From contig JALFYY010000013.1 of assembly GCA_022783865.1 (NCBI GenBank), positions 62,001 to 126,000 on the forward strand: a stretch of 64,000 nucleotides of DNA. Reading direction: 5' to 3'. The position numbers were made by a program, and so were the translations under genes. Shown in pieces: positions 33,687 through 42,710 of the stretch. Numbering within the stretch: the stretch's first letter is position 1; each line of letters begins with the position of its first letter. The DNA is from Bacteroidales bacterium (GTDB lineage Bacteria > Bacteroidota > Bacteroidia > Bacteroidales > Paludibacteraceae). The notes beneath the pieces are model-generated. The model did no database searches, was not told the DNA's origin, and worked only from the letters and a program-made list of their open reading frames with translations.

Positions 33687-34490
33687 ATGAACAACTATCT
33701 CAATTTCTCTCTCGAAGGCAAAGTGGCACTCGTAACGGGTGCATCCTATGGTATTGGTTTTGCCATAGCGTCCGCCTTTGCTCAACAAGGCGCAACCGTA
33801 TGTTTCAACGATATCAACCAAGAGCTTGTTGACCGTGGCATGAAAGCCTACACTGAAGCAGGTATCCCGGCACACGGCTATGTATGTGACGTAACCGACG
33901 AACCGGCTGTCCAAGCTCTCGTGCGTCAGATAACCGAAGAAGTCGGACCCATCGACATACTTGTCAACAATGCCGGTATCATTCGCCGTGTACCGATGCA
34001 CGAGATGGAAGCGGCGGATTTCCGTCGTGTGATTGATATTGACCTTAACGCACCCTTCATTGTCTCCAAGGCTGTCCTGCCGGGTATGATGGAGCGCCGT
34101 CACGGTAAGATTATCAACATCTGTTCTATGATGTCAGAACTCGGACGCGAAACCGTCAGTGCCTATGCCGCTGCCAAAGGCGGACTCAAAATGCTCACGC
34201 GCAATATTTGTTCCGAATACGGGGAATACAATATCCAGTGCAATGGTATCGGTCCGGGCTATATAGCAACACCGCAAACCGCACCGCTCCGTGAGCGTCA
34301 GCCTGACGGAAGCCGCCATCCGTTCGACTCATTCATTTGTGCCAAGACACCGGCAGGACGCTGGCTTGATCCGCAGGAACTCACCGGACCTGCTGTTTTC
34401 CTTGCGTCAGAGGCAAGTAATGCGGTCAACGGGCATATCCTCTATGTTGATGGGGGTATCCTCGCTTATATCGGCAAACAACCAAAATAA
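33687..34490 (+). CDS. kduD: Short-chain dehydrogenase, KduD / gluconate 5-dehydrogenase
   Basis: 267-residue SDR enzyme that by context reduces 3-deoxy-hexodiulosonate to 2-keto-3-deoxygluconate with NAD(P)H. Cofactor motif TGASYGIG (17-24), NNAG, catalytic Tyr160 and Lys164 in SAYAAAKGG. The ending NAVNGHILYVDGGILAYIGKQPK is typical of KduD in Bacteroidota. Annotation as gluconate 5-dehydrogenase is common for the same group; the adjacent kduI favours KduD. 27 bases after kduI, 9 before the next gene. Confidence 0.94.
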   Translation: MNNYLNFSLEGKVALVTGASYGIGFAIASAFAQQGATVCFNDINQELVDRGMKAYTEAGIPAHGYVCDVTDEPAVQALVRQITEEVGPIDILVNNAGIIRRVPMHEMEAADFRRVIDIDLNAPFIVSKAVLPGMMERRHGKIINICSMMSELGRETVSAYAAAKGGLKMLTRNICSEYGEYNIQCNGIGPGYIATPQTAPLRERQPDGSRHPFDSFICAKTPAGRWLDPQELTGPAVFLASEASNAVNGHILYVDGGILAYIGKQPK

Positions 34491-34499
34491 TACCGCCTT

Positions 34500-35603
34500 A
34501 TGAAAAAAAGCCTTTTCTTGGCGCTTGCGATGCTCTCTTTGATGGGTTGCAACCCTGAGGAAAAGACAGTCAGTGTCTTTAACTCCCGTGCCAAGAGCCG
34601 TACCCGGGAGTTGGTCGAAGTATCGGCTCGGCAACTCTCTTTCGATACAACACACTTGGGCTGCTATGCCCTTACCGATGCCGAAGGCAATCCGGTGCCG
34701 TACCAAGTCATGTACTATGGACAACCAGAGCCGCAATCCATTGTTTTCCAAGCTGATGTACAGGGTGGTAGCACGGCTGTCTATCATTGGAAAAAGGGTA
34801 CACCTGCCACTGCCGAAGCCAAGGTCTATGCAAGGTATATACCCGAGCGGAAAGACGATTTCGCATGGGAGAACCAGACCGCAGCCTATCGTATGTACGG
34901 ACCGGCTTTGGCGGATGAGAACCCGAGCAATGGGGTGGACTTGTGGCTCAAATGCACTGACGAACTCGTGGTGGATAGTTTCTATTACCGTGAGCATCAA
35001 CTCGGCTGTTCCTACCATATCAATTGGGGTAAAGGGCTTGATTGCTATAAGGTCGCTCACACGCTCGGTTGCGGAGGCGTAGCTCCTTTTGTCAATGATT
35101 CACTCTGTGTGCTTGATCACTACAATACTTGGGAGATTATCGACCAAGGTCCCTTGCGTGTACGTTTCCGCTTGACCTACGACGATATGGCTCTTACTGT
35201 TACCGCCGATGCAGGCAATCCTTTCAATCGTGCCGAAGTCGTCTATACTGGCAAGGAAGACAGTTTGGAATTGGCGGCAGGTATCTATCTCCATGATAAT
35301 AAGGGAATAAGTAACTACGATATCGAAGCCGGTTGGATAGCTTATGCTGAGGATGCAGTGAGTGATGCCGGAGTACCGCAGGGCAGGAATTATGTGGCGG
35401 TTATTATGCCGTCTGCCTATATGCATCAGATGGATAAAGAGCATCATCTCCTGATTGCTCCTTATAACAAAGGCGAGGTGTTGACTTATTGGTTCGCAGG
35501 CGGATGGAGTCAGTGGCAATATCCTACCGACGACTCATGGTTTGCCCTCGCTGCCGCTTCTTCCAATTTCCTCACCCATCCTCTTCAAGTCACGGTAAGA
35601 TAA
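34500..35603 (+). CDS. DUF4861 family lipoprotein
   Basis: 367 residues with a lipoprotein signal (KKSLFLALAMLSLMGC, Cys about 17). The mature protein fits DUF4861, a family of unknown function that accompanies uronate and pectin/rhamnogalacturonan genes in Bacteroidota. Visible blocks: NSRAKSRTRELVEVSA, NGVDLWLKCTDELVVDSFYYREH, LGCGGVAPF, and AGGWSQWQYPTDDSWF near the end. It probably binds or processes an oligosaccharide in the envelope. Last gene of the kdu operon, followed by three palindromic repeats. No SusC/D pair accompanies it. Confidence 0.85.
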   Translation: MKKSLFLALAMLSLMGCNPEEKTVSVFNSRAKSRTRELVEVSARQLSFDTTHLGCYALTDAEGNPVPYQVMYYGQPEPQSIVFQADVQGGSTAVYHWKKGTPATAEAKVYARYIPERKDDFAWENQTAAYRMYGPALADENPSNGVDLWLKCTDELVVDSFYYREHQLGCSYHINWGKGLDCYKVAHTLGCGGVAPFVNDSLCVLDHYNTWEIIDQGPLRVRFRLTYDDMALTVTADAGNPFNRAEVVYTGKEDSLELAAGIYLHDNKGISNYDIEAGWIAYAEDAVSDAGVPQGRNYVAVIMPSAYMHQMDKEHHLLIAPYNKGEVLTYWFAGGWSQWQYPTDDSWFALAAASSNFLTHPLQVTVR

Positions 35604-35616
35604 CGGACATAGCAGT

Positions 35617-35735
35617 GTAGAGACGGGGCGTGCCCCGTCTAAAAAAACTATAAAGCTGTTGTAGCGACGCGATTCATCGCATCTGAATATTCAATAATAT
35701 TGTAAAGACGGGGCATGCCCCGTCTTCTTTTTTTT
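35617..35735. repeat. Triplet of family A palindromes; last can terminate
   Basis: Copies begin at 35617 (AGACGGGGC-GTGCCCCGTCT), 35661 (variant GACGCGATTCATCGCATC) and 35702 (AGACGGGGC-ATGCCCCGTCT). Steps are 44 and 41 bases. The third is followed by CTTTTTTTT, a plausible terminator for the kdu operon. Confidence 0.8.
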
Positions 35736-35788
35736 GCCCGATATTACAATGGTAACTATTAATTATTAACTGTTGATTATTTAGTGTT

Positions 35789-35816
35789 TGTCGGGGCACT
35801 TTCGTCTTGCCCGCAT
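35789..35816 (+). repeat. B element (diverged)
   Basis: TGTCGGGGCACTTTCGTC-TTGCCCGCAT; the outer ends are conserved, the middle diverges. Confidence 0.6.
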
Positions 35817-35820
35817 AATT

Positions 35821-35852
35821 GTCAGATTGTGAAATTGTCCGGTTGTCAAATC
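35821..35852. repeat. 8-base tandem array
   Basis: GTCAGATT, GTGAAATT, GTCCGGTT, GTCAAATC; the last unit overlaps the stop codon of the convergently placed GNAT gene by one base. Confidence 0.75.
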
Positions 35853-36814
35853 TAAACGAACTTTCTGTTTCTGAACCAATTCACCAATAGCGCAACTGCA
35901 AAAATCGGATGATAATACTTTCTCACGGAGTAATATTTCGTTTTCACCGACCCGAACTGCTTGTAGTGGTTCGCAACGCCTGGAATCATGCTGCCCTCGA
36001 AGTCGAAGCACGCCGCTTTCCCTCTGGCGAACTTGATGGCTTCCAAAGCCAATAACGCACTGGCACCCGAGTCTTTGTATTGGGGATGATAACAGGGTAT
36101 CAGATAATATAATGTCTTCTCGTCCCACACAACGAAAACTGCGGCTACCGTTACGCCGTCCGCATTCTGAATACGGATAATCTGTCCTGCTTGCTCTTTG
36201 ACGGCTTTGCGGTATATTACTAAAAAGAACTCCCTCGTATAGTTTATTTCCTTGCCTTGTGCTCTGAGACACTCCTCATGGAAATGATAAAACTCTTCGT
36301 CACTCATCTCAAAGTCCGCATGTAGCGAAAGTGCCTTTTGCAGTTGTCTTTTCTTGTTTTTCGAGAAGCGGTTGATAACGCTGTCCAAATCGGTCAGTTC
36401 GTTGATTCGGTACGTTTGTCTTTCCTTTACGGCAAACCCCGATTGTTTCATTTGTGCCGGACAAGGCGAACCGATAGGGTATTGTTGGTAGTAATACCAT
36501 AGTTTCATTTCCCGTAGTTGCTCCACAAAGTCCCGACAGATGGCTGCTATTGTTTCTGTGTCGTCTTGCAGGTCTTTTCTTACCCACATTCCGCCTATTT
36601 GTGTTTCTTGGGGCATGATGATATAGCGCATACCCAGTCGTTTCCTTATTAAATAAGGTAAGGCAGCCCGTATTTCGCCTGCCTCGTCTTTGGAGAAGAG
36701 TACGTCCCATTCTTTGCCTGCGCAAACACCGGTGAGCCACCACGCTTGCAAAAAGACGGGTATATCTTGCTGTGTACGGCACCACTCCGCATATAGTTCT
36801 TTGTTGGTTGCCAT
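35852..36814 (-). CDS. GNAT/FemAB-like acyltransferase
   Basis: 320 residues, cytosolic. The double-GNAT shape of FemAB/BioF2-like proteins is suggested by an N-terminal half with PYLIRKRLGMRYIIMPQETQIGG and a C-terminal half containing NKKRQLQKALSLHADFEM, the acyl-CoA region TVAAVFVVWDEKTLYYLIPCYHP, GASALLALEAIKFARGKAACFDFEGSMIPGVANHYKQFG. These blocks match the peptidoglycan bridge/polysaccharide biosynthesis Acetyltransf_6 group; the actual acceptor is not known. Single gene, divergent from aroC. Confidence 0.8.
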   Translation of the reverse strand: MATNKELYAEWCRTQQDIPVFLQAWWLTGVCAGKEWDVLFSKDEAGEIRAALPYLIRKRLGMRYIIMPQETQIGGMWVRKDLQDDTETIAAICRDFVEQLREMKLWYYYQQYPIGSPCPAQMKQSGFAVKERQTYRINELTDLDSVINRFSKNKKRQLQKALSLHADFEMSDEEFYHFHEECLRAQGKEINYTREFFLVIYRKAVKEQAGQIIRIQNADGVTVAAVFVVWDEKTLYYLIPCYHPQYKDSGASALLALEAIKFARGKAACFDFEGSMIPGVANHYKQFGSVKTKYYSVRKYYHPIFAVALLVNWFRNRKFV

Positions 36815-36880
36815 CTTGTCTTGTTTGGTCTGTAATTGCTGTTTGTTTATGTCCTACAAAATTACACCTTATTTTTCATA

Positions 36881-36912
36881 TTTGCAAATGTCCGGCAAAG
36901 GTTGTATCTTTG
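36881..36912 (+). promoter_or_regulatory. Promoter for aroC
   Basis: TTTG (36881-36884), 20 bases, TATCTTTG (36905-36912); fully consensus. It fixes the ATG at 36931 and excludes the longer open frame. Confidence 0.85.
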
Positions 36913-36930
36913 CCGGATAATACGTACACT

Positions 36931-37920
36931 ATGAATACATTCGGTCAAATCTTCCGTTTTACCTCTTTTGGTGAATCCCATGGCGTTGCTGTCGGGGGTG
37001 TTATCGATGGCTGTCCCGCAGGCATCAGAATCGATACCGGTCTCCTTGCGGCTAATCTCCGTCGCCGTGCTTGTGGCGATGAGCCCTATACGGCATGCGG
37101 TGCTTCTGCCCGTGCGCTCCGTGAACCCGACCGAATAGAGTGGCTCTCCGGACTACAGAACGGCATCACTTTGGGCACGCCCCTTGCTTTCCTCATACGC
37201 AACACCGATACGTGTTCTGCCGACTACGATGCTGTCCGTCACCTTTATCGTCCCGGACATGCCGATTATACTTATCAACAGAAATACGGTATCCGTGCTG
37301 TAGATGGAGGAGGACGTGCTTCAGCACGCGAAACGGTGGCACGGGTGGTGGCAGGCTCTTTGGCGCAGCAGATACTGCTCCGGCGAGGTATTCATATTGC
37401 GGCTTGCGTTACCCAAGTAGGGGCGGAAACAGAACCGGAGCGTATCATTGCGTTGTTGAAACAGGTGGCTGCCGAAGGCGACAGCATAGGTGGTATAGTG
37501 CAGTGCGAAGTTACGGGTTTGCCTGCGGGAGTGGGTGAGCCGATCTTTGATAAACTCTCTGCCCGCCTTGCCTATGCCGTACTCAGTATCAACGGTTGCA
37601 AAGGTTTTGATTACGGCAGTGGATTCTTGGGGGTCGCTCAAAGAGGTTCGGAACTCAACGATGCCATGCCTTTTCAGACGAATCGTGCAGGAGGTATCCT
37701 TGGCGGAATTAGCAACGGACAACCCGTTACTTTTCGTGCAGTTTTCAAGCCGACTCCATCTATCAGTAGAGAGCAGACCACTGTTGATGATAATGGCAAT
37801 CCTGTTACTTTGCGCCTTCATGGCCGTCACGATACCTGTATCGCCCTCCGTGCTCCTGCTGTCGTTGAAAGTATGACCGCAATGACCATCCTCGACCTCC
37901 TGTTTCAAATGTCCCGATAA
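36931..37920 (+). CDS. aroC: Chorismate synthase
   Basis: FMN-dependent lyase turning EPSP into chorismate, last step of the shikimate pathway. 329 residues from ATG 36931, somewhat shorter than the typical 350-360. Signatures: GESHGVAVGGVIDGCPAG (signature 1), RPGHADYTYQQKYG (signature 2 region), GGGRASARETVARVVAG (signature 3) and GGILGGISNGQPV. The FMN/substrate residues in these blocks look intact. Own consensus promoter; no other aro genes nearby. Confidence 0.96.
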   Translation: MNTFGQIFRFTSFGESHGVAVGGVIDGCPAGIRIDTGLLAANLRRRACGDEPYTACGASARALREPDRIEWLSGLQNGITLGTPLAFLIRNTDTCSADYDAVRHLYRPGHADYTYQQKYGIRAVDGGGRASARETVARVVAGSLAQQILLRRGIHIAACVTQVGAETEPERIIALLKQVAAEGDSIGGIVQCEVTGLPAGVGEPIFDKLSARLAYAVLSINGCKGFDYGSGFLGVAQRGSELNDAMPFQTNRAGGILGGISNGQPVTFRAVFKPTPSISREQTTVDDNGNPVTLRLHGRHDTCIALRAPAVVESMTAMTILDLLFQMSR

Positions 37921-37940
37921 TGCAATATTAATTGTATTCC

Positions 37941-37972
37941 CTTGCGTATCATGATAAATCTTCGTACCTTTG
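37941..37972 (+). promoter_or_regulatory. Promoter for the META lipoprotein gene
   Basis: CTTG (37941-37944), 20 bases, TACCTTTG (37965-37972). Confidence 0.8.
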
Positions 37973-38007
37973 TTCCCAAATTGACAACTTAATTATCCTA
38001 TACGAAT

Positions 38008-38418
38008 ATGAAACGCTTTTTATTTATTTCCCTTTGCTGCTCTCTCCTCGTATTGGCAGGTTGCAGCACGTCTTCCAAAACCACCGGTACCATCGATCTT
38101 ATCGGTGAGTGGAGTATCCTTTCCGCCAACGGCATGAGTACCGCCGAAGGAATGACCCCTGCCTTTATTGCTTTCGATAGCATAGGCAATGTACACGGCA
38201 ACGCTTCTGTCAATTATTTCTTTGGCGGCTATATCTTGTCGGGTGACTCTCTTTCGTTCTCGTCTATGGGCATGACGCGGATGATGGGACCCAATATCGA
38301 GATTGAAGATGCTGTCATTGATGCCATCAATCATATTGCTACTGTCCGGGTTGATGCTGACACTGCTACGTTGTATAACATAAGCGGTGAACCCATTATG
38401 CTTTGGCAAAAACGATAA
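38008..38418 (+). CDS. META domain lipoprotein (HslJ-like)
   Basis: 136 residues: lipoprotein signal KRFLFISLCCSLLVLAGC (Cys19), then a single META domain with the family pattern IDLIGEWSILSANG ... PAFIAFDSIGNVHGNASVNYFFGGY ... LSFSSMGMTRMMGP. META-domain proteins include heat-shock HslJ of E. coli; their molecular role is unknown. Located in the envelope. Own promoter, and the next gene (tonB) has its own as well. Confidence 0.88.
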   Translation: MKRFLFISLCCSLLVLAGCSTSSKTTGTIDLIGEWSILSANGMSTAEGMTPAFIAFDSIGNVHGNASVNYFFGGYILSGDSLSFSSMGMTRMMGPNIEIEDAVIDAINHIATVRVDADTATLYNISGEPIMLWQKR

Positions 38419-38477
38419 GCCTGTTGCCCTTGTTTTTGCGGAAAATTAAGCCTGTTTGCAAAAAAAAACGCCTTGTT

Positions 38478-38509
38478 CTTGTGGGAACATAAAAAAAACC
38501 GTATATTTG
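38478..38509 (+). promoter_or_regulatory. Promoter for tonB
   Basis: CTTG (38478-38481), 20 bases, TATATTTG (38502-38509). Confidence 0.75.
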
Positions 38510-38546
38510 CACTCGCAAATAAAACGTAACGCTAAATCTATATCAT

Positions 38547-39230
38547 ATGCAAATCAAAAAGTCAAAAAAGGCAAGTCTTGAGGACAAGAAGCTGACTTAT
38601 CTCCTGATGGGTTTTGTACTTGTGTTGAGCATTTGCTTTGTCGCACTTGAGTGGACGGAAAAAGAAGTCACCAAGTATGATGTGGTTGATACGGATTTCT
38701 TGATTGAGGATGAAATCGAAATCGAACAGACCAAACAAGAAACTCCTCCACCTCCTCCACCACCACCTGCACCCGAAGTAATCGAAGAGCTGAAGGTTGT
38801 GGATAACCAAACCGAAGTTGAAGCTATCGAAATCAAAACCGAAGATAATAACGCCGATACGGTGGTTATCGCTCCTCCTGTAGTGATAGAAGAAGAGGAA
38901 GAGGATGAAAGCGTTATCTTCGACCGTGCCGAAGAACAGCCTGAGTTCCCCGGAGGCAACGAGAAGTTATTCAAATACCTCTCCGAGAATGTGAAATACC
39001 CTGTTATAGCACAAGAGAATGGTATCCAAGGTCGTGTTATCTGCCAGTTTGTGGTGAACAGGGACGGCAGTATCGTTGATGTTGTCGTAGTGCGTTCCGG
39101 TGGTGATGCTTCGCTCGACAAAGAGGCTATCCGACTCATGAAGTCCATGCCTAAATGGAAACCCGGTATGCAACGTGGTAAACCTGTTCGCGTGAAGTTC
39201 ACAGTGCCGGTTAACTTCAAATTGCAATAA
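38547..39230 (+). CDS. Energy transducer TonB
   Basis: 227 residues. N-terminal cytosolic tail and one membrane helix (about 18-36, LTYLLMGFVLVLSICFVALEW), a periplasmic linker with eight prolines in a row (about 67-74) and a Glu-rich segment, and a C-terminal TonB domain (about 140-227: EFPGGNEKLFKYLSENVKYPVIAQENG, GRVICQFVVNRDGSIVDVVVVRSGG, MPKWKPGMQRGKPVRVKFTVPVNFKL). It couples the proton-motive force via ExbBD to TonB-dependent outer-membrane transporters such as the SusC at 44685. No exbBD here. Followed by a strong terminator. Confidence 0.94.
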   Translation: MQIKKSKKASLEDKKLTYLLMGFVLVLSICFVALEWTEKEVTKYDVVDTDFLIEDEIEIEQTKQETPPPPPPPPAPEVIEELKVVDNQTEVEAIEIKTEDNNADTVVIAPPVVIEEEEEDESVIFDRAEEQPEFPGGNEKLFKYLSENVKYPVIAQENGIQGRVICQFVVNRDGSIVDVVVVRSGGDASLDKEAIRLMKSMPKWKPGMQRGKPVRVKFTVPVNFKLQ

Positions 39231-39245
39231 TAACCAATCATAATA

Positions 39246-39277
39246 AAGGGGCGGCTGCATAGGTCGCCCCTTGTTGT
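39246..39277 (+). terminator. Intrinsic terminator after tonB
   Basis: AAGGGGCG/CGCCCCTT 8-base stem with an 11-base loop, then GTTGT. Confidence 0.75.
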
Positions 39278-39318
39278 ATAATATTCCTTGCAAATCCCTT
39301 ACTTATCGTATAATCATT

Positions 39319-40590
39319 ATGAAAAAACAATTCATTTCCGCTTGCGTCTGCCTGTTGGCATTCGCTTCTTGCTCTACCAAACCCGTTGCAGACTGTCACC
39401 CGCAGCAACTCATCTATAATGCCGATGTATCCGATGCTTTCATCACGGAGCGTCTTTCCCGTATCGACTCCGCCTTTCAATGGTATGTTGATGCGGGTTA
39501 TATACCGCAGTGCGTTACTATGGTCGTTCACCGTGGTCGTGTCGTACACCACAAAGCCTATGGCTGGCGCGATATCGAACGTCAGATACCTTGTCAGACT
39601 ACCGATATCTTCCGTATGGCATCCCAAACCAAAGCCATTACCGTTACCGGCTTGATGACACTCTTCGAAGAAGGCAAGTTCCAGTTGGATGAACCGATAA
39701 AGAAGTATATCCCCGAGTTTGCCGATCCCGTAGTATTGGATAGTTATGACAACCGGACAGGCAAATATACCACGCACCCTGCCAAACGCGATATCACAAT
39801 ACGTGATTTGATTACCCATACTTCCGGTTTGTGCAACAACGGAGTATTCATGCGTATATGCCGCGAGAAAGGGGTCTATCCCCTTGTCACAACCGATTCT
39901 GTCACCTTGGCTGAGAATGTAGCACGTATGGGCTCTCTTCCACTTAAGCATGAACCGGGCGAAGGCTTTACCTATTCTATGAATGTCGATGTCTTGGGAC
40001 GCTTGGCAGAAATCCTTTCCGGACAGGATATCTATACTTTCTTAAAAGAACGTGTACTCGACCCCTTGGGCATGAACGAGACTTGTTTCTATTTGCCCGA
40101 AGACAGAGTGAGCCGTCTCGTTACCTTGTACGAATATCCCGTTGGCGGTCCTTTGCAACCATGCTCCAACGAAGTTTACCAAACCTATCCCTATGCAGGA
40201 GCCAAGATGCTTTGTTCTACAGGAGCGGGCTTGTGTGGCCCTATCGAAGACTATGCCAAGTTCTGCCAAATGATACTCAATAACGGAGAGTTCAACAATC
40301 ATCGTATTCTCGGTCGCAAAACCTTGGAGATGATGCAGCAGAACGGTGTTGCAGACTTGCGTGGAGAAATAGGTTTCGGTATGGCATGGGATGTGTTCCG
40401 TCCCCAAAACGCTCACAATACCATTGTTTCCGTTGGCTCTATGCGTTGGGGAGGTATGTTTGGTACCGACTATATCATCGACCCTGAGGAACAACTCATT
40501 CTCCTTATGTATGTGAACCATGTCAACAACTTCTCGGGTTACAATCCGAAAACCTTGATGCACAACGTGGTTTACCAAGCCTTGCGTTAA
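39319..40590 (+). CDS. Serine hydrolase, beta-lactamase (class C/EstB) family lipoprotein
   Basis: 423 residues from the ATG at 39319, which starts a lipoprotein signal (KKQFISACVCLLAFASC, Cys about 18). Beta-lactamase/transpeptidase-like fold: nucleophile motif SQTK (Ser102, Lys105) in FRMASQTKA, the likely general base Tyr219 in FTYSMNVDVLGRLAE, and a C-terminal block SMRWGGMFGTDYIIDPEEQLILLMYVN where HxG/KTG would lie. Such proteins are esterases or D-Ala-D-Ala-type peptidases; true beta-lactam resistance is unlikely. Eleven bases ahead of recG, so the two may be cotranscribed. Confidence 0.9.
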   Translation: MKKQFISACVCLLAFASCSTKPVADCHPQQLIYNADVSDAFITERLSRIDSAFQWYVDAGYIPQCVTMVVHRGRVVHHKAYGWRDIERQIPCQTTDIFRMASQTKAITVTGLMTLFEEGKFQLDEPIKKYIPEFADPVVLDSYDNRTGKYTTHPAKRDITIRDLITHTSGLCNNGVFMRICREKGVYPLVTTDSVTLAENVARMGSLPLKHEPGEGFTYSMNVDVLGRLAEILSGQDIYTFLKERVLDPLGMNETCFYLPEDRVSRLVTLYEYPVGGPLQPCSNEVYQTYPYAGAKMLCSTGAGLCGPIEDYAKFCQMILNNGEFNNHRILGRKTLEMMQQNGVADLRGEIGFGMAWDVFRPQNAHNTIVSVGSMRWGGMFGTDYIIDPEEQLILLMYVNHVNNFSGYNPKTLMHNVVYQALR

Positions 40591-40601
40591 TCCTGTTCTG
40601 A

Positions 40602-42692
40602 ATGGAACTTGCTCATCAGGATATTACCTATTTGCCGGGCGTTGGTCCCAAGCGTGCGGAACTGCTGAAGAAAGAACTCAAAGTCTCTACTGCACTCGAC
40701 CTGCTGTATGTCTTTCCTTATAAGTATATCGATCGCAGCAAGTTTTATAAGATTCGTGATATTCAGGATGAAGACACCTATGTACAGATCATAGGTGTCA
40801 TACGCAGCTACCAAACCGTTGGTATAGGCAAGGCGCAGCGTGTCAGTGCAGAGTTCTTCGATGGCGAAGACACTATCGAACTCGTATGGTTCAAGGGGGT
40901 GCAGTATCTCCGTCTTGAATGCAACGTACAGTATCTCCTTTTCGGTAAACCCTCGCATTTCAATCATCAGTACAATATAGTTCACCCCGAACTCGAACGG
41001 CTGGATAAGGTCAACTTGCAGACACGGCAAGGATTGGAAGCGCACTACAATACCTCGGGCGAGATGAAGTCTTCTTGGCTCAACTCGAAAGCTCTCCGAC
41101 GCATTATCCAAAGTATCATGCCTGCTTTGCGGCAAGGTGTGCCTGAGACATTGGGCAGTGATTTGATTGATAAGTTCCGCTTCATGTCGCTCACCGATAG
41201 CCTTATCAATATCCATTGCCCGAAGGATATTCCTTCTATGCAAAAAGCAAGGGAACGGCTCAAATTCGAAGAACTGTTCTATATCCAACTGCAGATACTC
41301 CGTCAGGTAAAGTTGCGGGAACAGAATGCCGGCGGATTGTTAATGCCGTATGTAGGCAATACTTTCAACGACTTCTACTTTCACCACCTTCCCTTTTCCC
41401 TCACTAATGCCCAAAAGAGGGTTATCCGTGAGATACAGGCGGACCTTAAGAGCGGAAAGCAGATGAATCGCCTCTTGCAAGGCGACGTAGGCAGTGGCAA
41501 AACCCTAGTCGCACTCATGTGTGCCCTTTTGGCGAAGGACAACGGTTTCCAGACTTGCATTATGGCGCCCACAGAGATATTGGCAAACCAGCATTACCAA
41601 ACCCTGACGGCAATGTTGCAAGGCGTTGATGTTAATGTTCGCCTGCTCACCGGTTCCACTACGGCTGCCCAACGCCGTAATTTGCACACTGCTCTCCAAG
41701 ACGGAACGGTCAATATCCTTGTCGGAACCCATGCCCTTATCGAAGACAACGTACTCTTTGCCAACCTCGGACTCGTTATTATCGATGAGCAACACCGTTT
41801 CGGAGTGGCGCAGAGGGCTAAACTGTGGGCAAAGAATGTGTGTCCGCCCCATGTGCTGGTCATGACGGCAACGCCCATTCCCCGTACATTGGCGATGACG
41901 ATATATGGCGATCTCTCTGTATCGGTGATCGACGAACTTCCGCCCGGACGTAAGCCTGTTCAGACCTTGCATTATACAACCCTTCGCCGTCCTGCAGTTT
42001 ATGATTTCTTGCGCAAACAGATAGAGTTGGGACGCCAAGCCTATATTGTTTATCCGCTCATCGAAGAGAACAAGAAGATGGATCTTGCTGACTTGCAGCA
42101 TGGTTTCGATGAGGTCTGTCTCACCTTCCCGCAGTATCGGGTTTCGATGGTGCACGGCAAGATGAAAGCTTCCGAAAAGGACCGCCAGATGCGGCTTTTC
42201 GCTTCCGGTGAGACGCAGATTCTTGTGGCTACCACTGTCATAGAAGTGGGTGTCAATGTGCCTAATGCCAGCATTATGATAGTGGAGAATGCCGAACGGT
42301 TCGGACTTTCGCAACTCCATCAGTTGCGTGGGCGTGTCGGACGTGGAGCGGAGCAGAGTTATTGCATTTTGCTCACCAAAGTGGAACTGAGCAAAGACAC
42401 ACGCAAACGCATGGATATCATGGTTGCTACCAACGACGGATTTCGTATAGCGGAAGCTGATTTGCAACTGCGTGGACCGGGCGACTTGGAGGGTACGCAG
42501 CAATCGGGTTTGCCTTTCGAACTGAAGATAGCATCCTTGGCGACCGATGGGCAGTTGCTCGAGATAGCCCGCCGTGCAGCACAGGATATCCTGTCTGATG
42601 ACCCCTTGTTGCAACGCCCCGAGCATTTCATCTACCGCAATCGCTTACAGAAGCTCAAACCTGTCGGCGTCGATTGGGGAGAAATCTCCTAA
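40602..42692 (+). CDS. recG: ATP-dependent DNA helicase RecG
   Basis: 696 residues, usual length. N-terminal wedge/OB domain (DITYLPGVGPKRAELLKKEL, then YKYIDRSKFYKIRDI) that binds branched DNA, followed by superfamily 2 helicase motifs: Walker A GDVGSGKT (294-301), DEQH (395-398), TATPIPRTLA (motif III), and LHQLRGRVGRG (motif VI), then QQSGLPFELKIASL. RecG regresses stalled forks and handles D-loops and R-loops. 11 bases after the serine hydrolase; the downstream palindromes may terminate it. Confidence 0.97.
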   Translation: MELAHQDITYLPGVGPKRAELLKKELKVSTALDLLYVFPYKYIDRSKFYKIRDIQDEDTYVQIIGVIRSYQTVGIGKAQRVSAEFFDGEDTIELVWFKGVQYLRLECNVQYLLFGKPSHFNHQYNIVHPELERLDKVNLQTRQGLEAHYNTSGEMKSSWLNSKALRRIIQSIMPALRQGVPETLGSDLIDKFRFMSLTDSLINIHCPKDIPSMQKARERLKFEELFYIQLQILRQVKLREQNAGGLLMPYVGNTFNDFYFHHLPFSLTNAQKRVIREIQADLKSGKQMNRLLQGDVGSGKTLVALMCALLAKDNGFQTCIMAPTEILANQHYQTLTAMLQGVDVNVRLLTGSTTAAQRRNLHTALQDGTVNILVGTHALIEDNVLFANLGLVIIDEQHRFGVAQRAKLWAKNVCPPHVLVMTATPIPRTLAMTIYGDLSVSVIDELPPGRKPVQTLHYTTLRRPAVYDFLRKQIELGRQAYIVYPLIEENKKMDLADLQHGFDEVCLTFPQYRVSMVHGKMKASEKDRQMRLFASGETQILVATTVIEVGVNVPNASIMIVENAERFGLSQLHQLRGRVGRGAEQSYCILLTKVELSKDTRKRMDIMVATNDGFRIAEADLQLRGPGDLEGTQQSGLPFELKIASLATDGQLLEIARRAAQDILSDDPLLQRPEHFIYRNRLQKLKPVGVDWGEIS

Positions 42693-42710
42693 CCCTATCG
42701 GAAATGCAGT

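Noticed and set aside
39319..40590. Beta-lactam resistance gene
   Set aside because: The fold is class-C-like, but the YxN and KTG motifs are not in standard form and the protein matches the esterase/peptidase side of the family; calling it resistance is not supported.
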